Positions 23,368 through 33,998 of a stretch of 64,000 nt of DNA are shown here, one piece after another. The notes beneath the pieces were generated by a model. That model was not told the DNA's origin and did no database searches. It was given only the letters and a program-made list of their open reading frames with translations. Location of the stretch: assembly GCA_022059125.1 (NCBI GenBank), contig JAEUWY010000005.1:248001-312000 (forward strand), given 5' to 3'. The DNA comes from Corynespora cassiicola. Its lineage: Eukaryota > Ascomycota > Dothideomycetes > Pleosporales > Corynesporascaceae. The position numbers were made by a program, and so were the translations under genes. How positions within the stretch are numbered: position 1 is the first letter of the stretch; every line of letters starts with the position of its first letter.

Positions 23368-23991
23368 TTACAAGAAGGCAGCCATGAAGGCACCAACACC
23401 GACGACGCTACCGGCAACAGCGCGCATGGTGGCAGCAGCACCAGTCGACTCGGTGGCAGCAGCGCCAGTGCCGGAAGCAGTCGAGTCGCCAGTCTCATCG
23501 GCGCCAGTTCCGCTGGCAGTGCGGGAGCCCGAGGCGTTGGAGCCAGTGGCGGAGGCGCCAGAAGAGGTGGCATCGCCAACGACAACAGTGGTGCTGTTGT
23601 TGGCAGAGACAACCAGAGTGCGGGTAGAGTTTCCAGTGCCCGGGACGAGGATGGTGTTGATGCCAGTGCCAACGGCGGGGATGGAGGCGGGGATGCCGAC
23701 AGAGGTGATCAGGGCAGGTTGCGAGTTGTCAGGGGCAGGCTGAGCGGGAATATCAGTTGCTGCAGGGGGCTGCCCCGTAACTACGCCAAGCGAGTTCGTC
23801 TGGGTCAAGAATGAAGTTTGAGGAAAGCTGTCGCCGGTGGGAGTGGAGGCGGCAGCAGACGAGGCGACGGACTCGGACTGGAGCGATGTCAATCAATGGA
23901 TCGGCCAGTGGGTCTGATAGAGCATGGGATGACTTACGGACTGGGCAAAGGCCGCAGCGGCAAGAGCAGAGACAACAAAAGCGGTGCGCAT
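23368..23991 (-). CDS. Ser/Ala/Thr-rich GPI-anchored cell-wall-type protein
   Basis: Exons are 23938-23991 and 23368-23877 (187 aa), with a 59-nt intron (GTAAGTC to GCTCCAG). Residues 1-17 are a signal peptide (MRTAFVVSALAAAAFAQ). The middle has little order: Pro/Ser/Ala-rich, with N-glycosylation sequons (NST, NAS), then a Ser/Thr/Gly/Ala-rich stretch of short repeats (ASGTGA). The C-terminus is a small-residue site followed by a hydrophobic tail (VAGSVVGVGAFMAAFL), a GPI-attachment signal. I recognise no enzymatic domain; surface localisation is inferred from the two signals. Confidence 0.8.
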
Positions 23992-25777
23992 GTTGGCGGT
24001 TAGGGGTTGGATGTTGGGATTAGGAGTGATTGTCGACGAGAGAGCGGGATGATGATTACTGGAGCGACGGGAACGAGGACGATAATCCTGCTGGATAGCG
24101 ATGGAACAGATGCGCTGGATGGATCAGTGAATGGATGGAGAAGCGTCCCAACTGACGGAGGACGCGTCCTTTTATTTGCAATCTGCTGCTGCTCGGAGCT
24201 CCCCTGCCCTCCCTGGGGCTCCCCTGCGCCAGCCACCGCCCACCAACACCCTGGCCCGGCAACCACCTTCCACCCACAACCACGCCATCACGAGCCGCCC
24301 CAAGCCCCCCAGCCCATCACACTCCGGCCGGACAAGCCCACCTCCCCACAGCCAATAATAGGTAGCTTCGCCGCCTCCGCAGCCTGTCCATCGCTGCTGT
24401 CTGTGGCGAGGGGGGCCGCGCGCGCTGAGGCCTGCTGCCGCTCCTCGCTCACGCCCATCAACACCTCGCGCACAACGAGGCCCTCAACGGAAATTTTCCA
24501 TCCCGTGGGTCTTGAGGGGGCCTGGCTCAGCGATTACTCTGCCTTCGAAACGCCTGACGCCGTCGACACTGGGGAAAACGGCAGCGAGGGCTGGGTAGCT
24601 TGCCTCAAGACCAGCCTTTCCAACCACCGCATCGCCATTTGCTTCCCGCCACCCCGTTTCAGAACAATCACAAAGCGACGTTTCTCCGGAAACAAAACAA
24701 TTTTCTTGCTTCGCTGCCCACCATCTCGCTTGACGGGCCATCACCTCACTACTAGCTCTGGGCTCGTCATCACTCTCCACCCGTCTATCCCTCCTTGGGG
24801 CATGTCTTCCACCAGAGTCGGTGCCGCGCCTGCTCCCTGTTTCTCCGTGTCGAGGCGCGGATGATGAGACGAGACAGCCTGTAAAATTTTCGTGTTTGCA
24901 AACACAAGGCTCGTAAAATTGCGCGTCCCACCGTCACCCACGTCGTCTCGAAAGGCTAATTTTAGGAACGTTTGGCTCGTCTCGTCTGGAAGGTTCCTGT
25001 TCGGGGTGCAGTGTGCGGCTCTAGCAGGGGGGCGAGGGTGAGTGTGCGTGGATCAATTGGTGCCACCGTGCACGGCTCTCGGCTCCGCAAGCGACATCGC
25101 TGCCATTGCCATCACACGTCCCAAGGGAGTGGTGAATTGCCATAATTTCCAATACTCATGCGATCCTATTGCGGCTCAGTCGACGTTGAAGGATCGAGAA
25201 TAGGGGAGACGGAGTCCAGACTGTTTGCATAGAGCATGTGGGTTTGGTCTCGGCCTATTATTGCCGTTGAATGTCTGGCGTGCACGCCATCTTGACCGGC
25301 TGCACGCTGACGCCTCCCGCTGCAACCCTCCAAGACAGCCATGGAATCCCTCCACCGGCTGCCGAATCGAAGCTTCTCTCGACCTCTGATCTGCCCGATG
25401 ACTTGTCTCGCAGTGTGAGGCTGAGCAAAAACGGTCTTGGATGCATAGCCGGTACTAGCGCTGAGCATGCTCACAGGGTGCCACATTGACTGCTAATAGT
25501 CATCGCTAGGCAACCCACAAGTAAATTTATACACATGCCATCTGACATGTCCACACTAATGTTGCTACACGAAGCATGACAAGCACTAAATCGGTCTGTG
25601 GGAATGAACTCTGTCCAGAACAAAAAACCCTCTTCCCTCAACCGCGTCTAGACTATTGCCAGCTCATCACGACAGGGAAAATCATCCAGTCAAAATGGAT
25701 TCTAATTAGAGATTATACAACTGGCTAAAGCATTTCAAGGTCAAGGTCACCGTCCGTGCCCATCATCGAAACTGATA
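23992..25777. other. Long intergenic region
   Basis: About 1.8 kb. The part next to the GPI gene is its promoter; an ATAAAAG on the minus strand lies near 24170. A plus-strand frame of 285 codons (24007-24864) covers part of it but has no domain and Pro/Ser-rich, out-of-phase composition; it was not accepted. The rest shows nothing recognisable. Confidence 0.5.
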
Positions 25778-26624
25778 TTACGTTTCTTCTCTCCGCAACA
25801 AAGTTCCGCGCAGCATGCCTCCAAACCATCCAACGAACTCATCTCCTGACCTCAATTCAATGGAAAGGCCTCGAATCCCCCTTTGCTCTTGCCATTCTTC
25901 GACTATCTGATCCGCCTCCAATTCCAGCTCAACCAGTCGAATGTACCGTTCGATCGGGATCTCGAAGCCGGGAAGCATCCACTGTAGCGGGCAACTCCTC
26001 TCCATCGGCCACCGCCATGGACCTGGGAACCTGAGAGCATCGATCTGGTACGGGTCAGCCTGCCCGTGGGCGAAATCGGGCCCGAGGAAATGCAGCGGCA
26101 TGGACGTATAGGCACTGCGGGCAAGCTCTCCAGCATTGCCTTTTTCCCGTGGTGGGATAATATATCCGGGTGCTAGTTGCCTTGCGAAAGGTGCACACTG
26201 GATCCATTCGGTGCTGGAGGTGGTATCCCAGCAGGCGGTTCTCGAGGGCGCCGAAGACCAGCGGGTAGATCTTGTCGCGGAGTTCACGGGGAAGCGTCGT
26301 CACCAGACGCGTCGTGAGGGACATGCAAGCTGCCTCAGTGGTATGCGACCCTTGCGTTGCGCTTTGTGCTTCATACTCGTGGCTGGAAAGAACCATGGGG
26401 TATTGGGGATGCCGGCTGACTACGTCAAAGGGCTCGATTGAAATGTCCGAGACCACTAAGTCATTGCTTGAGGAGTTGTCCCCACCCTCGCCTTCTGGTA
26501 TTGTATTCTGGATATTGGTTTTAATTTCCGATGTTTCTTCTGCCTCCTGGTCGTAGTTCTGCTGCCGTCGATTTACCCCTTGGCATGGGTTTACAAGGGA
26601 TGTGCACGCGCAACTCGCACTCAT
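25778..26624 (-). CDS. 2EXR-like protein, reading frame broken once
   Basis: Two overlapping minus-strand frames make up one gene. The first, from 26624, carries a polar N-terminus and LPRELRDKIYPLVFGALENRLLGYHL, the opening of the 2EXR-like fold also seen at 4899-6228. The second, ending at 25778, continues with plausible protein (GELARSAYTSMPLHFLGPD, ERYIRLVELELEADQI). The frame changes between about 26240 and 26160. A 61-nt GT-AG interval with donor GTCTTC and acceptor ATCCAG at about 26194-26254 would restore frame (KIYPL joined to CAPFARQ), but it has a weak donor and no clear branch site and would cut into the fold. A frameshift mutation or sequence error is equally possible. Confidence 0.5.
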
Positions 26625-28056
26625 ATTCCATGTGCGATGCCTCTCATAGGCTCTGCTCTATGGGGCGTTAATTTTCTCCACTTTGGAACGGTTGGTGCTT
26701 TGCAAGTCATGGGAAGATGCCTGGTACCCTACCTGCCACCTGCACTAATATGACCGATGCATGAGTCAGAGCCCATTGCCGTTTAGCTTCCATGCAGACT
26801 TATGAGTCTATGGGAGTCATAGTTGATAGAGCTACAACTTTGCGGGAAGTGGTTCGTCCTTGGTCAGTGAGTGGGTCCACGAACGCCAGGCATGATTGTA
26901 AGAGATAGGATGATCCCATCTGCGATTTTGGGTTTTAGAATCCGCTCCATTGACCCTATTTTGACATGTAAGAGCCCCGGAGATTTGGACATCGTCCGGT
27001 GATCTATGTTTCGGTCTGAATTTCCTCATATCAGGATATGTTTAGCGACACCACATTTGTATTCCATCCTGTGGCTTTGGTAAATATGCTTGATCAAATC
27101 GTGCCTTTCATGTGCCCAGAATTGCTGGGGAATTGCACTGTCTGCCCGTTGACTTGCAGAGGTAAGACAGCATATTGCATTTGTGCTGTCAGCCTACAGA
27201 AAAACATCAAGAGGAAGATCAAAGGACCAACTCCAAAGTGTTAGGGCCAAATGATGCACATAAGGTTGCCTCTTCATCCAAATCCTCCCCGAAGACGCAA
27301 GACACTTGGAACACTCCCGTATCAGATCCATTCCCGACTGTAAACTTCAGACCCTGTGCAACGCGCGAGCACGCGTTGGAATATTCGTGGGCGCCCTGCC
27401 CTATTACACGAGGCCGCTGACTGACACCACAGCTTACCGACGATCCGTCCGTGTAATATGCATACATTATCGTGTGTGGAGAAACCTTGGGTAAGCCTAA
27501 TAAAAGGCAATTTGTATATTGCAAGTCTTACTCCAAAACGCGCGCTCCGGGGTGCGAGAGTGCCCAGTCACCTAAGCATGCAGATCTGCCGTCTTGGTGG
27601 TGATTGCAAGAGACGGAACAAGCCTTCCAAGGCTGTCCAGTATGGGTTGCAGGCGTCCCAACGGTTCACACCAGATTGCGGAGGCCTCTCCTCCAGATTA
27701 ACTCGGGCAGCGGTTTGGCGTTGAGGGCGGAACAAACACACGACCAGCCGACGACCACGGATGACCCTCGCATTCTGAAACACAAGCGAAGAAGGAATGA
27801 CGACAGGACCGCTGGAGGCTGCCGCTTACCGGGCTGATGATGATGGCAGCAGCAGCTGGTTGGCCCAGGAGACGTGCTCGTCTATGCCGTCGATCGTGGC
27901 CCTGGGCGCAGCGTAGGGTCCATAATTGGACGCCAGTCGCACAAAAGCACAGGGCTCAGCTCAGCTCACGAGCTTCTGCGATATCATGGCCTCGTCCGCC
28001 CATTGGCATTTTCCCTTTACCCTCACCAGCGGCCGATTTCGACCGGCGACTCCTCG
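26625..28056. other. Intergenic region
   Basis: About 1.4 kb with only short, motif-less frames on both strands. It contains the promoter of the CFEM gene at its right end. No RNA gene recognised. Confidence 0.5.
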
Positions 28057-28870
28057 ATGTTGTCGTTGATTGCCTTGTCGCTGTTGTTCGCCCAAGTCCT
28101 CATTGCGGGGATGGGTGTGGCGGCTGTCGGCATTGACTGGGTCAAGGATACGCTACCAGACTGCTGGCAAGATTGCCTTGGCGACACGGAAGAGGAATGC
28201 AATTCAAGCGATTGTGAGTGCTGTGCCTTTCGCCAACGATGCAGGCTCTTATTACATGGATACTGATCATGGGGTGACAGGCATTTGCGACGCAAGCCAA
28301 AACGAGTCATACCTTCGCGATGCCGTGCCCTGCATTCACGACGAATGCGAAGTGGGCGAGTTCCGCATGCAGGTAGCACTGCTGGGCCCTCTTCAGATCA
28401 CTTGCAAGGCCGCCGGAAATCCAATCCCTTCCCCCATCCTAAGCAGTGCGTATGCTGCCATTGCGTCCGCAACTGCAACTGGAGAGGCATCCAAAACATC
28501 CAGCGACGCTGGATACGCAACCAAGCCCACGCCTCATCAATCTGCAAAAAGCTCCAGTACGGTCAGTACTAGAAAAACAGATACGAGCTCGCTGGAGACC
28601 AGGCCAACGGCTTCGAGCGCGCCATCATCGGCGCTTGCATCGCCCAGCTCTTCGGGAGGAGCTTCCGCTCCCGCAGCCCCTACGCCAGAGCAGAATGCAC
28701 CATCTGCGGGGCCGAGTACCACATTATCTACCACCAGCCCATCAAATCAAGATATTCAAGAAGATGGCCAGTTGTTGAGCAATACGAACGAGGCGGGGCC
28801 ATCACACCGGGTCTTTTCATTATCGGCCACACTGTTGGTCGTTGCGGCGGGAATTTTGCTGCAGTCGTAG
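28057..28870 (+). CDS. CFEM-domain GPI-anchored protein
   Basis: Exons are 28057-28213 and 28281-28870 (248 aa). The 67-nt intron (GTGAGTG to GACAG) falls inside the cysteine-rich domain, and the join rebuilds SSDCICDASQ. Residues 1-20 form a hydrophobic signal peptide. Eight cysteines at 36, 40, 48, 53, 55, 70, 75 and 94 match the CFEM pattern, with Asp52 near the position that coordinates haem iron in Candida Csa2. A long Ser/Thr/Pro-rich stalk follows, then a hydrophobic GPI tail (LSATLLVVAAGILLQS). CFEM proteins act at the cell surface in haem iron uptake, adhesion or host interaction; which applies here is open. Confidence 0.83.
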
Positions 28871-29648
28871 AGGCGGCGCTTTCATTGTCTGGAGAGGGAT
28901 GTGCATCACACGGGAGTTTGGCAGTGGGATGAATGATACCACAGTCACACATGGAAGGGAGGGGCAGGCCCAGGGCCATCAGGTTTTCTGTCTAGCATGA
29001 CTGCATAATGCATCCGATACATGTATCCATCCATCCACCAGGCCAGCGCTCTGCCAATCATGGCCATTGCCCTCCTTCCCAAATCGGGCCGCCACAAACC
29101 TTCTCAGTACCACCTCTGTACTCCTCCTCCCCACCACCACGCACAACTCCCTCCCTCTTCACTTCGCATCTAGCTCTAGATCCAGCATCGTCACCAATCT
29201 TTCAAAGGGGCTGGAGTGCAATTGGCACTGCTCAGCCGCAAATCGCACGAGCAGCTCGCTCGGCCGAAACAAGCAAAAACCGCGGATGGTCCGCATTGGG
29301 CAATCCAGCAAATCACCGTCCAGGGCTAACCACTTTGCGCCGAGGCATCTTTTTCACCGACATCACACTTGCACGTTGCCTCTACGTCTCGGAGGACGCG
29401 AGGCGGGACAACTGTACCTCCGTGCGTCGTCATACCAAGCCCCATGCTGCCATAGTCTGCCATTGTGCACAACATCTACTCGTCGACAGGCTGAGCACGT
29501 TTCACAAACGAGCTTTTTTATAAGTGGCTCTCCTGCGCCTTCAAGTACGGTCGTAAATTTACTCATCCCTTGAATTGTCTTTTTCGGCTTTATTGTCGTA
29601 GTAGCGATCCCATCTTTCTGCGTGTTTTCTTTTTCTTCCTCCCTGAAC
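28871..29648. other. Intergenic region
   Basis: About 780 bp with the promoter of the P450 gene. Frames of 168-171 codons overlap here on the plus strand but lack any motif and disagree with each other. Nothing else recognised. Confidence 0.5.
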
Positions 29649-32600
29649 ATGGACACCAAGGAAATACCTGGCCCTCCAGGCCTGCCCCTCGTCGGCAACA
29701 TCTCCGACATTGACGCTGAGAACCCCATCCAATCGCTGTGCAACCTGACCGACATCTATGGCCCCATCTGGAGGTTCAATCTGGCTGGAGCGCCTCGAAT
29801 CGTGATTGCGTCTCAGGCCCTGATGAACGAAATCTCCGACGAGGAGAGATTCTCAAAGGTCATTGCTGCCGCGCTGAAGGAGGTGCGGAATGGAGTGCAC
29901 GATGGGCTTTTCACGGCTATGGGGCCGCAGGAGAAGAACTGGGGTGCGTATTGTCACTGCGTGTGGCGTGATCCGAGGAAGAGATTGCTGAGTTTGGACA
30001 GGCATTGCCCACAGAGTGCTCATGCCTGCTTTGGGGCCACTGGCTATCCGGAACATGTTCGATGAGATGCACGTGAGTTGACTCTCGAAATCTTACGGCA
30101 AGTTGATCGTTGACGCTTTTAGGACATTGCATCGCAACTGGTCATGAAATGGTATTGAACAGCCTTGGGCTCCCTCAGAAGCGCTAGTTGTGATGTTCTA
30201 ACTCTGGGCACAGGGCAAGGCATGGCCCCGGACATGTGATTCAAGTCACAGGTAGGAAAGCATCCTTATGCGTACCAAAACAAGATACTGATTTTGAAAG
30301 ACGATTTCACACGGCTTACACTAGACACGATTGCACTATGCGCCATGGACTATCGATTCAACTCATATTATCAAGACAAGATGCACCCTTTTGTCGAATC
30401 AATGGCCGATTTCCTCAAAACCAGCGGGGACCGCTCCAGGAGGGGCGCCATAGCTCAGATGTTCTACAAGGCTGAGGCGCAAAAGTACTGGGAAGACATT
30501 GAACTTCTCCGCAACACCAGTTTGGAGGTCATCCAGAACCGAAAGGCCAACCCAACAGATAAGAAGGACTTGTGAGTCATCCGATCAGCCGTTAGCTTCG
30601 TTTTCTCACCCTCATTAGACTGAATGGCATGCTCAACGGCGTCGATCCCAAGACCGGAGAGAAGATGAGCGAAGAGAGTGTGATTGACAACATGATTACG
30701 TTCCTGATCGCAGGCCACGAGACCACTTCTGGATTGCTCTCCTTTGCTTTTTATTATCTCCTAAAGAATCCCGAGGCTTACGAAAAGGCCCAGCAAGAAG
30801 TCGATCAGGTCATTGGAAAGAACCCCATCACTGTGGATCACTTGACCAAAATTCCCTACCTGAACGCAGTTCTGCGAGAAACTCTGCGTTTGTCGCCGAC
30901 TGCGCCTTCAATCGCACTCCAAGCCAAGGAAGACACCATTATCGGTGGCGAATATGCAGTACAAGCTGGAACGCCACTCCTTGCATTGTTCGCCAAGATC
31001 CATCGCGATCCTGCTGTTTATGGGGAAGACAACGAGGAATTCCGCCCTGAGAGAATGTTGGATGAGCCATTCGAGCAGCGCAATAAGGAGTTTCCTAATA
31101 GTTGGAAGCCCTTTGGAAACGGCATGAGGGCGTGTATTGGGAGGCCTTTTGCGTGGCAAGAAGCTCTTCTCGTCACTGCGATCTTGCTCCAAAACTTCAA
31201 CTTTACCATGGAAGACCCATCGTATCAGCTCCAGATCAAGCAGACGCTTACCATCAAGCCAAAGGGCTTCTATATGCGCGCACACCTGCGGAACCACATA
31301 TCGGCTACTTCTCTGGAGAGGTCATTGGCATCCAAATCCATCAAAGAGGAAGGAGCCGTCGCCAAGGGAGGATCTCAGATCTCCAAGGAAAAAAGTGCGC
31401 AGGGCAAGCCTTTGGCTATCTACTATGGGTCTAACACGGGGACTTGCGAGGCGCTGGCGAACCGGATCGCGAGCGATGCCCCTAATCATGGATTCCGTGC
31501 AGACGTTGTCGATACCCTCGATAGTGCAAGGGAGAACTTGCCGACAGACAAGCCGGTCATCATTGTCACTGCATCTTACGAGGGACAGCCAGCTGACAAC
31601 GCGGCGCACTTTGTGAGCTGGCTCGGTGGCCTCAAAGAGTCTGAACTCAAGGATGTGTCATACGCGGTCTTTGGTTGTGGTCACCGAGACTGGGCGAAGA
31701 CATTCCATAAGGTGCCCAAGCTTCTTAACAAAGTTCTCGAAGAGCGCGGGGGCTCTAGGATTGCATCCCTAGGTACCGCAGATGCTGCACAAGGCGACAT
31801 CTTTACAGAATTTGAGGCTTGGGAGGACCGGGTATTTTGGCCCGCGATGCGAGAACGCTATAGCACTTCAGATGCTCCTGCGGGAACATCGTACGAAACC
31901 ACTCTTGACGTAGACGTATCCTCCCCCAGGTCCTCAACATTGAGACAGGACGTCAGGGAAGCGCGCGTCGAAGCCGTCGAAGTACTTTCTGCCCCTGGCG
32001 CCCCAGAGAAACGGCACATCGAAATCAGCCTTCCATCAGAAACCACCTACTCGGCGGGTGACTATCTTGCAATCTTGCCATTGAACCCCAAGGAGAACGT
32101 TGCTCGCGCAATGAGGCGGTTTGGATTGCCCTGGGACAGCATGTTGACCATTTCTTCCGGCGGGCCAACAACTCTTCCCACCGATGGCCCCGTCGCGGCT
32201 ACTGACGTCCTAGGCGCGTATGTGGAATTGGCACAGCCTGCCAGCAGGCGTAACATTCTCTCCCTTGTAGAGGCGACTCGAGACGAAGCTAGCAAGAAAG
32301 AACTTACACGCCTCGCCGAGGACGCTTTTGCAGATGAGATTACCGCCAAACGTGTCTCAGTACTCGACCTCCTCGAGAGATTTCCCTCGGTTGAGCTTCC
32401 ACTCGGAGCGTTCCTCAAGATGCAGCCTCCGATGCGTGTCCGCCAGTATTCAATCAGTAGCTCTCCACTGTGGAACGCGAGCAACGTGACCCTGACCTAC
32501 GCCGTGGTCGACCAACCAGCTCTCAGTGGTCAGGGACGCTTCGTCGGCGTAGCGTCGAGCTACCTCTCCAGCCTGGCCCCAGGAGACAAGCTCCACGTCT

Positions 32601-33206
32601 CGGTCCGCAGCTCTCACCAAGCCTTCCACCTACCCAAGGACTCAAAAAACGTGCCCGTCATCATGATAGCAGCCGGAACCGGTAAGTCCACCATCCACCA
32701 TCCCCCCCTCCGCACTTCGAATCCAGACCCAAACTCTTTGCTGACAAGAACGAATCATAGGCCTCGCCCCTTTCCGCGGCTTCATCCAAGAACGCGCCGC
32801 CCAAATCGCGGCCGGCCGGCCCCTCGCCCCCGCCCTCCTCTTCTACGGCTGCCGCTCCCCCTCCACAGACCTCCTCTACGCCCCCGCGCTCGCAAGGTGG
32901 GAGGCCCTCGGCGCCGTCTCAGTCCGCAACGCCTTCTCGCGTGCCCCCGAGGAGTCGCACAATTGCAAGTACGTGCAGGACCGGCTGTATCACGATCGCG
33001 CAGAGGTGGTGGAGCTGTTCGAGGGCGGGGCAAAGATGTTTGTGTGTGGGGGGAGGGAGGTGGGGAAGGGGATTGAGGAGGTGTGCTTGAGGATTGCGAG
33101 GGAGAGGGCCGGGGAGGTTAGGGGGGAGGAAGTGGATGAAGAGAAGGCGAGGGAGTGGTTTGAGGGGTTGAGGAATACGAGATTTGCGACGGATGTTTTT
33201 GCTTAG
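29649..33206 (+). CDS. Self-sufficient cytochrome P450-reductase fusion (CYP505 type)
   Basis: Fatty-acid subterminal hydroxylase family (P450foxy, BM3-like) with P450 and reductase on one chain. Exons are 29649-29943, 30002-30072, 30123-30151, 30214-30251, 30301-30571, 30619-32681 and 32761-33206 (1070 aa, usual for the family). Every join keeps frame and rebuilds conserved text, for example NWG-IAHRVLMPA and IQVT-DDFTRLT. The I-helix AGHETTSG is near residue 266 and the haem ligand is Cys407 in FGNGMRACIGRPF. The FMN domain begins AIYYGSNTGTCEALA (about 500), the FAD motif RQYSISSSP lies at about 840, and the NADPH region at GTGLAPFRGF (about 922). Two internal exons are only 29 and 38 nt. 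An upstream in-frame ATG at 29622 is possible; the IPGPPGLPLVGN start fits better. No membrane anchor is seen, as expected. Confidence 0.92.
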
Positions 33207-33653
33207 GTGTGGTTCAAGGTTGGTAAGGAGTCTGGAGTCTATGAAATGGCGGATATTTAGACCTGCGGGTGTTACTTTCGAGTGTTATGTCATCCATTCC
33301 AGCGAGTTAGCTATGCCAATCTTTCGTATGTAAAGAAACAAAAAGTTAATCCTGTCCAAGGATGTTGGGACTGCTGTCATTTTCCGAATTATATTGGTCT
33401 GTTCATTATAAGGCGAGCTTGGCAGATTTTTTGCCAACATGGTGTAGCTCTGGAAAAGAAAGTCTGTCCTGCTTGTTGGACCCTGGTTCGGCCTGATGCA
33501 GTGGTATTTGACGAGCCAGACAGACCAAGAGCTACAATCCAGTCGTTTCATAAAGACGAACAGAGCTTGATTGGAAAAAAAAGAGAATCGAATTACTAAA
33601 ACTCCACGCAGTGAGTTTGGCTACGTGGATACGTCCCATGAGCAAAAAAGAGC
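33207..33653. other. Intergenic region
   Basis: These 447 bp hold the 3' flank of the P450 gene and the tail of the minus-strand tRNA transcription unit. No gene is seen. Confidence 0.5.
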
Positions 33654-33660
33654 AAAAAAA
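33654..33660 (-). terminator. Pol III T7 terminator of tRNA-His
   Basis: Seven A residues on the plus strand read as T7 on the minus strand, 11 bases after the tRNA-His 3' end. A second A6 run follows. This marks the interrupted tRNA as a genuine pol III unit. Confidence 0.8.
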
Positions 33661-33671
33661 GAATTCAACTT

Positions 33672-33800
33672 TGGCGGTGCTGGGACTCGAACTGCGATAT
33701 TGTTAGTATCGCTGCGGCTATAGATCCTCAGATGAGAGGGCCAACCTACCCCAGGCTGGCGCGGCCACAACGCGACGTCATACCCCTAGACCACACCACC
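33672..33800 (-). tRNA. tRNA-His (GTG) interrupted in the T arm by a 58-nt GT-AG intron
   Basis: On the minus strand the acceptor stem GGTGGTG (33800-33794) pairs with CACCGCC (33679-33673), with one G-T pair and discriminator A at 33672. The D arm and A box (TGGTCTAGGGG) are normal. The anticodon arm is TCGCG-TTGTGGC-CGCGC, anticodon GTG, with one mismatch at 27-43. There is no intron at 37/38. The T stem starts CTGGG (33754-33750) and is then interrupted by 33749-33692. Removing those 58 nt joins CTGGG to TTCGAGT and CCCAG, a perfect T arm, giving a 71-nt tRNA of normal shape. The interruption begins GTAGGT, has ATACTAAC ending 10 bases before its last base, and ends GCAG, as in fungal spliceosomal introns. 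Expression and splicing are not shown by sequence. Confidence 0.85.
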
Positions 33801-33998
33801 GTGTTATCTAGTTGATTTGATGGAAAAATTCCGGCCAAAGTGGTATATAATGCAGGCAAAAACTGGAGCGGGCCCGTGCAGAAGCCGCCAAGCTCGCGGC
33901 CTGGAGTCAGCTCCGACCAAACTCCGCGCGAGTCCCAGCTCCAGAAATTTTTGGCCGCGTCGCATCTCCCCCATCATCCACACCGGCCACCGCCCAAC

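Noticed and set aside
24007..24864. Plus-strand open frame of 285 codons
   Set aside because: No recognisable domain, low-complexity Pro/Ser/Arg content, and it overlaps the promoter of the GPI-type gene. It looks like a chance frame in GC-rich sequence.
17628..28870. TRP4 and kynurenine formamidase as part of a tryptophan cluster
   Set aside because: They are over 20 kb apart with unrelated genes between them; one is biosynthetic and the other catabolic.
33694..33712. A hairpin with 6-bp stem and 7-nt loop CTAACAA looks like a tRNA-Val(AAC) anticodon arm
   Set aside because: No matching D arm precedes it and no variable loop or 5' T stem follows. The whole locus reads as tRNA-His once the 58-nt insert is removed, and CTAAC then falls as a branch site.
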